8,296 bases of DNA, from assembly GCA_040376155.1 (NCBI GenBank), contig JBEIRG010000191.1:1-8296 (forward strand), given 5' to 3'. Below are positions 1-6,528 of this stretch, piece by piece. The position numbers and the translations under genes were made by a program. Source of the stretch: CADCWF01 sp903864575 (lineage in GTDB: Bacteria; Chloroflexota; Chloroflexia; Thermomicrobiales; UBA6265). A model generated the notes under the pieces. The model was not told where the DNA came from and made no database searches. It was given only the letters and a program-made list of their open reading frames with translations. Numbering within the stretch: position 1 is the stretch's first letter; each line of letters begins with the position of its first letter.

Positions 1-765
1 CTCCCAGTTGTCAAGCTTGAACGGGCCGTTGGAAACCAGGGGCACCTCGCCGCTGGCCCAGACATCGGCGCCGTGCTTGTCGACCTCCCAGCGGGGGGCG
101 GGACCGGCAGCCTGGTACGCGACGACCTGCGGGAAGTAGGCGCGCGGCCCTTCGCAGGTGACCTCGAGGGTCCAGTCGTCGATCGCCTTGAGCCCGAGAT
201 CCTCGGGAGTCACCGGGTTGCCCTCGGCATCCGTGTGGGTGCCATCCGGGTTCGCGGTGCTGGTGTTGAACTTCTCGGCGTTCTTCACGTCGAAGAGGAA
301 GCCTGCGTAGGCGGCGCCGTTCTCGGGGGCGAGCTGGCGGGCCCAGGACCACACGAAGTCGCCAGCAGTGACGGGCTTGCCGTCGGTCCAGCCCGTGTTG
401 TCCTTGCGGATGTTGAAGGTCCAGACTGAGGCGTCCTCGTTCGGCGCCCAGGTCTCGGCCCAGTCGGCGACGGCGTTGAGGTCCGCGTCGAAGGTGAGCA
501 GGCCCGCATTGGTTTCGGTCTCAGCCCCACAGTAGAGGTTGAGGTTCCAGTCGAAGGAGACCGGGTCGCTCACCAGCTCGTAGCTGTAGAACGTCTGATC
601 CGGGCCAGCCTCGGTCTGGGCGAACACGGTGGACTTGCGCGGGCCAAAAGCCGGTGCGCCAGCAACAGCGGCCGCCGCCGCCATCTTGAAGACCGTTCGG
701 CGATCGACGCCAACCGCCTTGAACCGCTCTGTGAGCAGCTTCAGCTGCTCATCGTTGAAGGACAT
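1..765 (-). CDS. Family 5 (OppA/DppA-like) ABC transporter substrate-binding protein, 3' end missing
   Basis: The first 255 codons are present and the frame stays open to the window edge. The protein should capture a peptide or oligosaccharide outside the membrane and deliver it to the two permeases encoded just upstream. The N-terminus has a twin arginine (R22-R23, 'DRRTVFK') followed by an Ala-rich hydrophobic stretch (about 28-40) and a possible cleavage site after V-F-A (47-49). This looks like a Tat signal, though the motif is not perfect. There is no lipobox Cys. The mature part matches the SBP_bac_5 family: 'WTFNIRKD' at 115-122 and 'WTDGKPVTAGDFVWSW' at 126-141, followed by an 'APENGAAYAGFL' stretch that resembles E. 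coli OppA. The ATG is supported by GGAGG 7 nt upstream. Codons strongly favour C or G in third position (AAC, GAC, TTC, AAG), which suggests high expression. The family call is firm. The substrate (oligopeptide, dipeptide, sugar or nickel) cannot be read from this part. Confidence 0.9.
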   Translation of the reverse strand, partial: MSFNDEQLKLLTERFKAVGVDRRTVFKMAAAAAVAGAPAFGPRKSTVFAQTEAGPDQTFYSYELVSDPVSFDWNLNLYCGAETETNAGLLTFDADLNAVADWAETWAPNEDASVWTFNIRKDNTGWTDGKPVTAGDFVWSWARQLAPENGAAYAGFLFDVKNAEKFNTSTANPDGTHTDAEGNPVTPEDLGLKAIDDWTLEVTCEGPRAYFPQVVAYQAAGPAPRWEVDKHGADVWASGEVPLVSNGPFKLDNWE

Positions 766-772
766 TCGTGTT

Positions 773-777
773 CCTCC
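773..777 (-). promoter_or_regulatory. Strong Shine-Dalgarno of the binding-protein gene
   Basis: GGAGG on the minus strand lies 7 nt before the ATG at 765. It fixes the start and is the best-placed ribosome site in the window, in keeping with a binding protein made in excess over its permeases. Confidence 0.8.
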
Positions 778-810
778 ATTCTGACGCTGCACGATGCATG
801 CGTTTGGTCA

Positions 811-816
811 ATCATA
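811..816 (-). promoter_or_regulatory. Possible -10 box for the binding-protein gene
   Basis: TATGAT on the minus strand matches the sigma70 -10 consensus at 5 of 6 bases. It would start transcription near 804, giving a leader of about 40 nt. No good TTGACA-like -35 box lies 16-18 bp upstream, so an activator would be needed or the match is chance. Confidence 0.3.
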
Positions 817-983
817 CGGCAACACCGGCGGGTTCTGTTGCGTGCCGGCGTCCACTGAGCGGCCCGGTGGCCCTCCTTTCACGCGCTCCGCCGTCCTCCA
901 GCGGATTCCCGCCAGCCGGATCGCACCCGCGTCCGGCCGCTCACCCGAGTGAGACCGCGACAACCGTTGCCACGGGAAGCAGC

Positions 984-1013
984 GTCGCCGGCGCGTGGAC
1001 CGCAACCGGCGAC
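984..1013 (-). terminator. Stem-loop after the DppC-type permease gene
   Basis: A perfect 8-bp inverted repeat, GTCGCCGG / CCGGCGAC, with a 14-nt loop begins 10 nt after the permease stop codon. It is not followed by a T-run, so it is not a classical intrinsic terminator. It could be an attenuating or mRNA-stabilising 3' hairpin that sets permease and binding-protein levels apart. Confidence 0.35.
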
Positions 1014-1023
1014 CTGGATGACA

Positions 1024-2025
1024 TCAGTCGTTGCCCTTGGGGTCGAGTGCGTCGCGCAATCCGTCGCCAAGGAAGGTGAACCCCAGCATCGTCAACCCGA
1101 TCGCGAGAACCGGGAAGAGAAGCATGTGCGGGGATGACTGGATGTACCCGGCACGGCTCCCCTCACCCACGAGCGCGCCCCAGCTGGCCTGCGGCGGGCG
1201 GATGCCGACGCCGATGTAGCTGAGCGCCGCCTCGGTGAAAATGGCTGTGGGGATGCCGAATGTCAACGCGACGATGATCGGCGTCAGGCTGTTCGGAAGA
1301 ATGTGCTTCATGATGATCGACGAACCACCGACGCCGACGACCTTCGCGGCATTGACGTACTCCTGCTCGCGAAGCGCGAGGAACTGTCCGCGCACGAGCC
1401 GGGCCTCAGTCACCCAGCCAATGAGGCCGATGGCGAGAAAGATGTTGATGAGCCCCGGTCCGCGCCAGTTGACGAACAGAAGCACGAGTAGCAACTGAGG
1501 GACGGCGTAAATGACATCGACGATGCGCATCAGAATGGTGTCGGTCTTGCCGCCAAAATAGCCTGCGATCGCGCCGACCGGCACACCGATTGCGAGGATG
1601 AGCGCCTGCGCCAGAACGCCAACCACGAGCGACACTCGGGCGCCGTAGATCACCCGGCTGAAGAGATCGCGACCGTTCGCGTCGATGCCGAATGGCCATT
1701 CCCAACTCGGGCCGTACTTGGCCAACCGGATATCGACGACATCACTCTCGCCGTAGGGCGCGATCAGCGGCGCAAAGATGGCGATGAGCGAGAACAGCAC
1801 CACAATAGTCAGGCCGATGACCGCGAGTTTGTTCTTCAGGAGTCTCCGCCAGGCGTCGCCCCACAGGCTTCGCTGCTTTCGGCTGGAAAGATCCCCGACC
1901 GTGGCGAGGCGCGGGGTTGCCGCCGCGATGGCTTCATTGGTCACCTCGATCGCCGTACCGCCTCCACCCGTCAGGGCAGGATCGTCGGCGGCTCCGGTGG
2001 ACGTGCTGGACGTTGACTGGACCAT
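1024..2025 (-). CDS. ABC transporter permease, DppC/OppC type
   Basis: This is the second membrane subunit of the peptide-type ABC importer and pairs with the DppB-type permease encoded just upstream to form the channel. From the ATG at 2025 it has 333 residues. It has a hydrophilic Ser/Thr/Gly-rich N-terminus (1-60), a first membrane helix (about 66-90, 'NKLAVIGLTIVVLFSLIAIF'), a 'PFGIDANGRDLFSRVIYGAR' region (111-130) typical of OppC/DppC, and further helices. The EAA loop that docks the ATPase is at about 222-245 ('EYVNAAKVVG...HILPN'). The C-terminus 'FLGDGLRDALDP' is also typical. An in-frame ATG at 2046 would add seven residues, but GAGGAG lies 10 nt before the ATG at 2025 and no good site precedes 2046, so the shorter form is preferred. 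The cytosolic N-terminal tail of about 60 residues is longer than in E. coli DppC. Confidence 0.93.
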   Translation of the reverse strand: MVQSTSSTSTGAADDPALTGGGGTAIEVTNEAIAAATPRLATVGDLSSRKQRSLWGDAWRRLLKNKLAVIGLTIVVLFSLIAIFAPLIAPYGESDVVDIRLAKYGPSWEWPFGIDANGRDLFSRVIYGARVSLVVGVLAQALILAIGVPVGAIAGYFGGKTDTILMRIVDVIYAVPQLLLVLLFVNWRGPGLINIFLAIGLIGWVTEARLVRGQFLALREQEYVNAAKVVGVGGSSIIMKHILPNSLTPIIVALTFGIPTAIFTEAALSYIGVGIRPPQASWGALVGEGSRAGYIQSSPHMLLFPVLAIGLTMLGFTFLGDGLRDALDPKGND

Positions 2026-2035
2026 GAGCGACAGG

Positions 2036-2041
2036 CTCCTC
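2036..2041 (-). promoter_or_regulatory. Ribosome site deciding the DppC-type permease start
   Basis: GAGGAG on the minus strand is 10 nt upstream of the ATG at 2025. It overlaps the codons that follow the alternative ATG at 2046, so it argues for the downstream start. Confidence 0.6.
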
Positions 2042-2073
2042 ATCATTCCGGGCGGCTAGCCGGAACCTGCGGA

Positions 2074-3006
2074 TCAGTACCGGATGCGTGGATCGATCAT
2101 TCCGTAGACCAGGTCGACGATCAGGTTCATCGCCGCAAGGAAAACGCCATAAAGCAGCACCACAGCCAGGATCATGGGCTGATCCTTGACCTGCATGGAC
2201 GTGACGAAAAACTTGCCCATGCCCGGGATGTTGAACACCTGCTCGACGAAGAACGAACCGGTGCCGACAGCGGCGAAGATCGGACCAATCAGCGTGATGA
2301 CCGGCACGAGCGCGTTCTTCAGGACGTGCTTGAGGATCACGCCATTCTCGGAGAGGCCCTTGGCTCTGGCGGTTCGCACGAAGTCCGAGCGAATGACCTC
2401 GATCATGCTGGATCGCGTGTAGCGAGCGATCGTGGCGAGCGGCGCGGCGCCGAGCGCGATGGTCGGCAGGATCCAGTCCTTGGGACTACCCCATCCGCCC
2501 ACGTTGAACCCGAAATCCAGACCTTGCTTGGGAAGATAAACGACGAATAACAGAATCAGCAGGAACCCGAGTACGAAGCTCGGCATGCTGTAGAAGAGGA
2601 TGGCCAGCGTTGCGGAGGTGTAGTCGATCCATCCGTTCTGGTGAATGGCGCTCAATGTTCCCAGCACCAATCCGATCCCGAGCGCGAACAGGGTCGCCAG
2701 CAGACCAAGATGGAGCGAGACCGGGAAGGTTCGGCCGATGATCTGGTTCACTGTTTGCGGGCGTGCGTGGTAGGAAACGCCGAAGTCACCGTGAACCGCG
2801 TTCCAAATGTACTTGCCGAACTGAACATGGACCGGCTTGTCGAGACCGTACAGCCGCTCGAGTTGGGCAATTTGTTCCGGGCTGACCTTGTCGCTGACAT
2901 CGAACGGGCTGCCTGGCGTCAGGCGCACCATGATGAACGTCAGCGCTGCGATGGCGAGAATCGTCGGAACGAACCAAACGATGCGGTTGAGTGTGAATCG
3001 AAGCAT
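2074..3006 (-). CDS. ABC transporter permease, DppB/OppB type
   Basis: This is the first membrane subunit of the importer, 310 residues, the normal family length. It begins with the characteristic short cytosolic start and first helix ('LNRIVWFVPTILAIAALTF', about 6-24), then the periplasmic-type segment 'RLTPGSPF' and 'GLDKPVHVQFGKYIWNAVHGDFGVSY' split across 54-79. Four or five more helices follow from about residue 95. The EAA ATPase-docking loop lies at about 208-236 ('DFVRTARAKGLSENG...KNALVPV'). 'FNIPGMGKFF' at 258-267 and the end 'VDLVYGMIDPRIRY' are family hallmarks. It is the first gene after the promoter at 3175-3203 and lies 48 nt before the DppC-type gene. Its ribosome site is modest (GGGGA only 4 nt before the ATG). 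Substrate specificity is set by the binding protein, not by this subunit, so dipeptide, oligopeptide or oligosaccharide transport cannot be separated here. Confidence 0.95.
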   Translation of the reverse strand: MLRFTLNRIVWFVPTILAIAALTFIMVRLTPGSPFDVSDKVSPEQIAQLERLYGLDKPVHVQFGKYIWNAVHGDFGVSYHARPQTVNQIIGRTFPVSLHLGLLATLFALGIGLVLGTLSAIHQNGWIDYTSATLAILFYSMPSFVLGFLLILLFVVYLPKQGLDFGFNVGGWGSPKDWILPTIALGAAPLATIARYTRSSMIEVIRSDFVRTARAKGLSENGVILKHVLKNALVPVITLIGPIFAAVGTGSFFVEQVFNIPGMGKFFVTSMQVKDQPMILAVVLLYGVFLAAMNLIVDLVYGMIDPRIRY

Positions 3007-3296
3007 GCGATCCCCGTCGGGTGCGGGCGAATCCCCCGGCGTAACACAGGATCCCGGGGCGGACCGGACGAATCAGCTTCGACCGCCGCCTTGGTGTCCG
3101 AAATCGGGATGTCGGAGGGTCCGCAGCGGCTGCGTCGTCGTCCGAACCTCGCGTCACCCGAAATCGTGGGCCGGACAGTAGCATCGGTCCATGGGGGTGT
3201 CAAGCGATTGCAGCCACGCAGGGCCGGCCGACGCCCTGAATGCCCCGCTCGCTCCGGTGTCGCGCTGGACGGTTTGCGACTCTCTCACACGGTGCA
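3007..3296 (-). other. 290-bp control region between ROK kinase and transporter
   Basis: No gene is supported. Reading on the minus strand after the kinase stop, there is a 6-bp hairpin CAGGGC-N8-GCCCTG at 3219-3238 without a T-run, which is at most a weak terminator. Then comes the promoter at 3175-3203, then a leader of about 160 nt. The leader contains the 9-mer CGATTTCGG twice, 60 bp apart (3158-3166 and 3098-3106). I recognise no riboswitch or leader peptide. Confidence 0.55.
3175..3203 (-). promoter_or_regulatory. Sigma70-type promoter of the transporter operon
   Basis: On the minus strand a perfect -35 TTGACA (3198-3203) is followed by a 17-bp spacer and -10 TACTGT (3175-3180). TGC directly before the -10 gives an extended -10 element. 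Transcription would begin near 3168, about 160 nt before the DppB-type start codon. The spacer contains a CCATGG palindrome that could overlap a regulator site, but this is unproven. It is the best promoter match in the window. Confidence 0.75.
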
Positions 3297-4253
3297 TCAG
3301 CCCGCGGTTTCCCGGGCAATGACCGATGCCCCGAGCAGCCCCGCATCGTCACCAAGTTCCGACCTGACAATCCGCAATCCATGTCGGCACTGGGGAAACG
3401 AATGCTGGGCGAGCCGCTCCTCGATCATGGGGATCAGCAAATCTCCTGCGCGATCCCCGACCCCGCCGCCGATCGTGATCATGGCGGGATTGAACAGATT
3501 CAGGAATCCGCCAAGCCCTGCGCCGAGTGCGCCAGCAGCGCGCCGAAGTATCGCGAGCGCCGCAGGATCACCTGACTCGGCGGCTTCGATCAGTGCCTGG
3601 ACGCCGACCGGTTGATCTCCTGCCGCCAACCTGATCGCTGCGCCGTCATCGGTGCGCGAGACCAGATCGGCGTCCCGCGCGAGCGCCCATCCCGCGGCGA
3701 AACTCTCGATGCAACCGATCCCGCCGCAGGAGCAGCGCGGCCCGTCTAGCGCGACCACCACATGCCCGACCTCCGCGCCAAATCCGTGTACGCCGTCGAT
3801 CAGGCGCCCACGGGAAATCACGCCGCCGCCGATGCCGGTGCCGAGCGCAACATGAATCAGGTCGGCGACGCCGCGCGCAGCGCCGTAGGCAGCCTCGCCC
3901 AGCGCGGCGCAGTTGCCGTCATTCCCGAGCGCAAACGGGCGGCTTATCCGTCTGCGGAGCGCGTCACCCACGGGAAAATCACGCCAACCGGCCAGGTTCG
4001 GCATGAATGCAACAATCTCCGCCCTCGGGTCAAGCGGGCCGGGCATGTCGATGCCGACCGGCGCGTCATTGGCAAGACCCGCCTCGGAGGCTGACGCGGA
4101 AACCAGCGACGCGAGAAGATCGAGTACCGCATCCGGACCTTCCTGGGCAGGGGTCCGTGCTTGCCGCCGTGCCGAGATGACGCCGTCCGCGTCGACGACC
4201 GCGCACCGGAGGTTCGTGCCGCCGAGATCGACGGCGATGACCGGATCGCTCAT
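3297..4253 (-). CDS. ROK-family sugar kinase, glucokinase-like
   Basis: It likely phosphorylates glucose or a related hexose with ATP in the cytosol, feeding glycolysis. The protein has 318 residues, normal for ROK kinases. Visible are the ATP phosphate-binding loop 'DLGGTN' (9-14), the catalytic Asp in 'GNDGNCAALGE' (D112), a second phosphate motif 'GTGIGGG' (138-144), the sugar-binding 'GAEVGH' (E161, H164) and the zinc site of the ROK signature made by H164 and the Cys residues of 'CSCGGIGC' (C174, C176, C181). The C-terminal 'ITIGGGVG' and 'GDDAGLLGAS' motifs are also typical. There is no N-terminal helix-turn-helix, so this is an enzyme rather than a NagC/XylR-type repressor. The ATG has GAGGG 9 nt upstream. 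It starts 40 nt after hslU with no terminator seen between them. N-acetylglucosamine, N-acetylmannosamine, mannose or fructose specificity is not excluded. Confidence 0.92.
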   Translation of the reverse strand: MSDPVIAVDLGGTNLRCAVVDADGVISARRQARTPAQEGPDAVLDLLASLVSASASEAGLANDAPVGIDMPGPLDPRAEIVAFMPNLAGWRDFPVGDALRRRISRPFALGNDGNCAALGEAAYGAARGVADLIHVALGTGIGGGVISRGRLIDGVHGFGAEVGHVVVALDGPRCSCGGIGCIESFAAGWALARDADLVSRTDDGAAIRLAAGDQPVGVQALIEAAESGDPAALAILRRAAGALGAGLGGFLNLFNPAMITIGGGVGDRAGDLLIPMIEERLAQHSFPQCRHGLRIVRSELGDDAGLLGASVIARETAG

Positions 4254-4262
4254 CCTCGCGTT

Positions 4263-4267
4263 CCCTC
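4263..4267 (-). promoter_or_regulatory. Ribosome binding site of the ROK kinase
   Basis: GAGGG on the minus strand is 9 nt before the ATG at 4253 and supports that start. It lies inside the 40-nt hslU-kinase gap. Confidence 0.6.
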
Positions 4268-4293
4268 ACTGCATTGTTGATGCGCTGCACAGG

Positions 4294-5769
4294 TCAGAGA
4301 ATGTAATTGCTGAGGTCGTCGTCGGCCGCCACATCTCCGATGCGCTCCGCGACGAACGCGGCGTCAATGGCGATCGCCTGTCCTGACAGGTCCGGCGCAT
4401 TGAAGGAGATTTCCTCGAGCACCCGTTCGAGGATGGTATGCAATCGCCGCGCGCCGATGTCTTCAGTGCGCGCATTCACCAGCGTCGCAAGTCGCGCCAT
4501 CTCCCGGAGAGCGTCTTCCTCGAACGCCAGTTCCAGCCCTTCCGTGCCGAGCAAGGCGACGTACTGCTTCGTCAGCGCGTTTCTCGGTTCGGTCAGGATC
4601 GAGTACATGTCCTCTTCGGTCAGGCTCGACAGTTCGACCCGAATCGGGAATCGGCCCTGGAGTTCCGGTATCAGATCCGACGGCCGGGAATCGTGGAACG
4701 CCCCGGCGGCGATGAAGAGCACATGGTCGGTGCGCACCGGCCCGTAGCGGGTCATCACCACCGAGCCTTCGATGATCGGCAACAGGTCCCGCTGAACGCC
4801 CTCGCCAGACACGTCGCCGCCGTATTCGCCCTCGCCGGAGACCGTTTTGTCGATCTCATCGATGAACACGACAGCGGCTTGCTCGACACGATTGATCGAC
4901 GCCTCGACCACCGCATCGAAATCCACGAGACGGTCCGCCTCCTGTTGCTGGAGGATGCGGCGAGCCTCACGGACGGACACCTTGCGGCGGGTTCGGCGGG
5001 GGGGCGGCAGATAGCCATCTAGGAAGTCCTGGAAGGTATCGTAAAGATCGTCGGCCGAGAGACCCCCGAGATGGTCTGACGCCTCATAGGGATCGTAATC
5101 CGTTTCAATCTCGATCTCGACCGTCTCCTCTTCGAGGGCGTCGCCTTCGAGGAGTTCCAGCAACCGCTCGCGCTCGCGTTCGGCCCGGCGCTGGGCAGCA
5201 GCGTCCTGCCGAGGTGTTGGCGGGGGAGCGCTGCCACGCTGCCGGCTGCGGGCGGGCGGCGGCGGACCTGAGGCCTGCTCGGCCAACAGGTCGACCAGCC
5301 GCTGCACGGCGGCGCGCGCGGCTTCATCCTTCACCTGCTCGAGTTTCTGTCCGTGGAGCATGTCGATGGCGACTTCCACGAGGTCGCGCACGATGGATTC
5401 CACGTCACGGCCGACGTAGCCGACTTCGGTGAACTTGGTCGCCTCCACCTTGAGGAACGGCGCTTCGACGATCTTCGCAACCCGCCGGGCTATCTCGGTC
5501 TTGCCGACACCGGTGGGACCAATCATCAGGATGTTCTTGGGAACAACCTCGCTCCGTAACTCCTCCGGCAGAAGCTGCCGCCGGTAACGGTTGCGCAGCG
5601 CCACCGCCACAGCGCGCTTGGCATCCGCCTGCCCGACAATGTACTTGTCCAGCTCCGAGACGATTTGCGCCGGGGTGTAGTTCTCGACAGGAGATCGGTA
5701 GTCCTCTCCATCCCCGGTCAGTCGTCCGGTTGGCGCGGGAGGCGCGGAGCGGCGTGCTGCTTCAACCAT
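4294..5769 (-). CDS. hslU: HslU (ClpY), ATPase subunit of the HslVU protease
   Basis: AAA+ unfoldase that binds, unfolds and threads proteins into the HslV chamber in the cytosol; it works as hexamers capping the HslV dodecamer. Among its 491 residues are 'PAQIVSELDKYIVGQ' (33-47), Walker A 'GPTGVGKT' (84-91), pore loop 'GYVG' (117-120), an I domain (about 122-285), Walker B 'VVFIDEID' (300-307), the arginine-bearing 'PELQGRFPIRVEL' (368-380) and sensor 2 'GARRLHT' (439-445). The C-terminus 'LSNYIL' is the conserved tail that inserts into HslV and activates it (E. coli ends in 'LSRFIL'). Two features are unusual: about 29 extra N-terminal residues before the conserved start, and a Pro/Arg/Gln-rich stretch at about 168-200 in the I domain followed by an acidic one. 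The start is 6 nt after the hslV stop. The nearest GAGGA (5783-5787) is 13 nt away, inside hslV, which suggests coupled translation. No alternative start codon lies in the extension. Confidence 0.97.
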   Translation of the reverse strand: MVEAARRSAPPAPTGRLTGDGEDYRSPVENYTPAQIVSELDKYIVGQADAKRAVAVALRNRYRRQLLPEELRSEVVPKNILMIGPTGVGKTEIARRVAKIVEAPFLKVEATKFTEVGYVGRDVESIVRDLVEVAIDMLHGQKLEQVKDEAARAAVQRLVDLLAEQASGPPPPARSRQRGSAPPPTPRQDAAAQRRAERERERLLELLEGDALEEETVEIEIETDYDPYEASDHLGGLSADDLYDTFQDFLDGYLPPPRRTRRKVSVREARRILQQQEADRLVDFDAVVEASINRVEQAAVVFIDEIDKTVSGEGEYGGDVSGEGVQRDLLPIIEGSVVMTRYGPVRTDHVLFIAAGAFHDSRPSDLIPELQGRFPIRVELSSLTEEDMYSILTEPRNALTKQYVALLGTEGLELAFEEDALREMARLATLVNARTEDIGARRLHTILERVLEEISFNAPDLSGQAIAIDAAFVAERIGDVAADDDLSNYIL

Positions 5770-5775
5770 TGCGCG

Positions 5776-6450
5776 TTACTCGTCCTCGCCGGCATGATCG
5801 AACGCCGCGTCGTCGTCGCTGTCATCCGAATCGTCGGAGGAATCCTCTTCGCCGATTGGCGGTTGATACCCGCCCAGCGGAAGCTCCGCATCGCCCTCGG
5901 GTGGTTGCATCGCCTCGCCGCTTTGCGTTACCGAATGCACCGTGAACCGGTCGTTCGTGAAGATGCACAGATTGGCCGCAATGGCCATCGATGCCTCGAC
6001 GATGGCTCGGGCGTCAAGTTCGGTATGCTCCAACAGTGCCTTGGCGGCGGCCGTGGCGTAGGGAGCGCCGGATCCGATCGCGGCGATGCCGTCGTCCGGT
6101 TCGATGACGTCTCCTTCGCCGGACAGCACCAGCAGCGAGTCGGGATCGCCGACGATCAGTTGAGCTTCAAGTCGCCGGAGGTAGCGGTCGGTCCGCCACT
6201 CCTTCGCCAGTTCCACCGAGGCGCGCCGAAGGTTGCCGTCCCAGGTCTTGAGTTCCTGTTCGAACCGGCCAAAGAGCGTGAGCGCATCAGCGACCGCGCC
6301 AGCGAATCCCGCGATAACCTGGCCATCATGGAGCGTACGGATCTTGCGTGCGCCGTGCTTGAGCACGACGTCGCCGAGGGTCACCTGACCGTCGCCCGCC
6401 ATTGCGACCTGGCCATTCCGGCGCACGCCCAGGATCGTGGTCGCGTGCAT
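5776..6450 (-). CDS. hslV: HslV (ClpQ), peptidase subunit of the HslVU protease
   Basis: Proteasome-beta-like N-terminal threonine peptidase that forms a double hexameric ring and degrades proteins fed by HslU. From the ATG at 6450 it has 224 residues. The start 'MHATTILGVRRNGQ' resembles the Bacillus 'HATTI' and alphaproteobacterial forms, so Thr4 should be the nucleophile once Met-His-Ala is removed. 'AGDGQVTLG' (18-26), 'GHARK-like' KHGARKIRTL (31-40), 'GFAGAVADALTLF' (48-60), 'ELAKEWRTD' (80-88), 'EPDDGIAAIGSG' (117-128) and 'CIFTNDRF' (162-169) are family motifs. The usual fold ends near residue 171. A further tail of about 50 residues is Pro/Gly-containing, then very acidic (201-224: mostly Asp, Glu, Ser). 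The open frame continues upstream into topA but lacks family similarity there. A weak GGAT 8 nt upstream serves as ribosome site. An in-frame TTG 12 codons upstream is a less likely start. Confidence 0.95.
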   Translation of the reverse strand: MHATTILGVRRNGQVAMAGDGQVTLGDVVLKHGARKIRTLHDGQVIAGFAGAVADALTLFGRFEQELKTWDGNLRRASVELAKEWRTDRYLRRLEAQLIVGDPDSLLVLSGEGDVIEPDDGIAAIGSGAPYATAAAKALLEHTELDARAIVEASMAIAANLCIFTNDRFTVHSVTQSGEAMQPPEGDAELPLGGYQPPIGEEDSSDDSDDSDDDAAFDHAGEDE

Positions 6451-6528
6451 TCGCGGCGATCCATCATTGAAGTGGGAAGTGGTCAAGGAAGTTCCAGGTC
6501 GAATGGCCTGCCGGGCCGCGAGATGCAG

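Larger units (their letters stand above)
766..1023 (-). other. 258-bp gap between permease and binding-protein genes
   Basis: No convincing gene is seen here. Reading downstream from the permease stop it holds an 8-bp inverted repeat (984-1013), a smaller hairpin CTCAC-N4-GTGAG (940-953), a consensus AAAGGAGG with no start codon at a usable distance (872-879), a -10-like TATGAT (811-816), and the ribosome site of the next gene. The length and contents suggest that the binding protein is expressed at least partly on its own. This is inference. Confidence 0.5.

Noticed and set aside
808..855. Fifteen-codon GTG frame as a leader peptide before the binding protein
   Set aside because: The GTG is 16 nt from the nearest ribosome site, too far, and the peptide has no regulatory codon run.
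2786..3184. A 132-codon minus-strand frame in the transporter leader
   Set aside because: Its start lies upstream of the predicted transcript start, it overlaps the permease gene in another frame, and the product is Arg/Pro-rich without similarity.
2641..3615. Plus-strand open frame of 324 codons across the kinase-transporter gap
   Set aside because: It runs antisense through the DppB-type permease, the promoter region and the kinase 3' end. Its composition is Arg/Pro/Ser-rich with no motif, and no ribosome site supports it.
6459..6487. TTGACC upstream of hslV as a -35 box
   Set aside because: At 17 bp the matching hexamer is TGGATC, a poor -10, and the transcript would start almost at the start codon.
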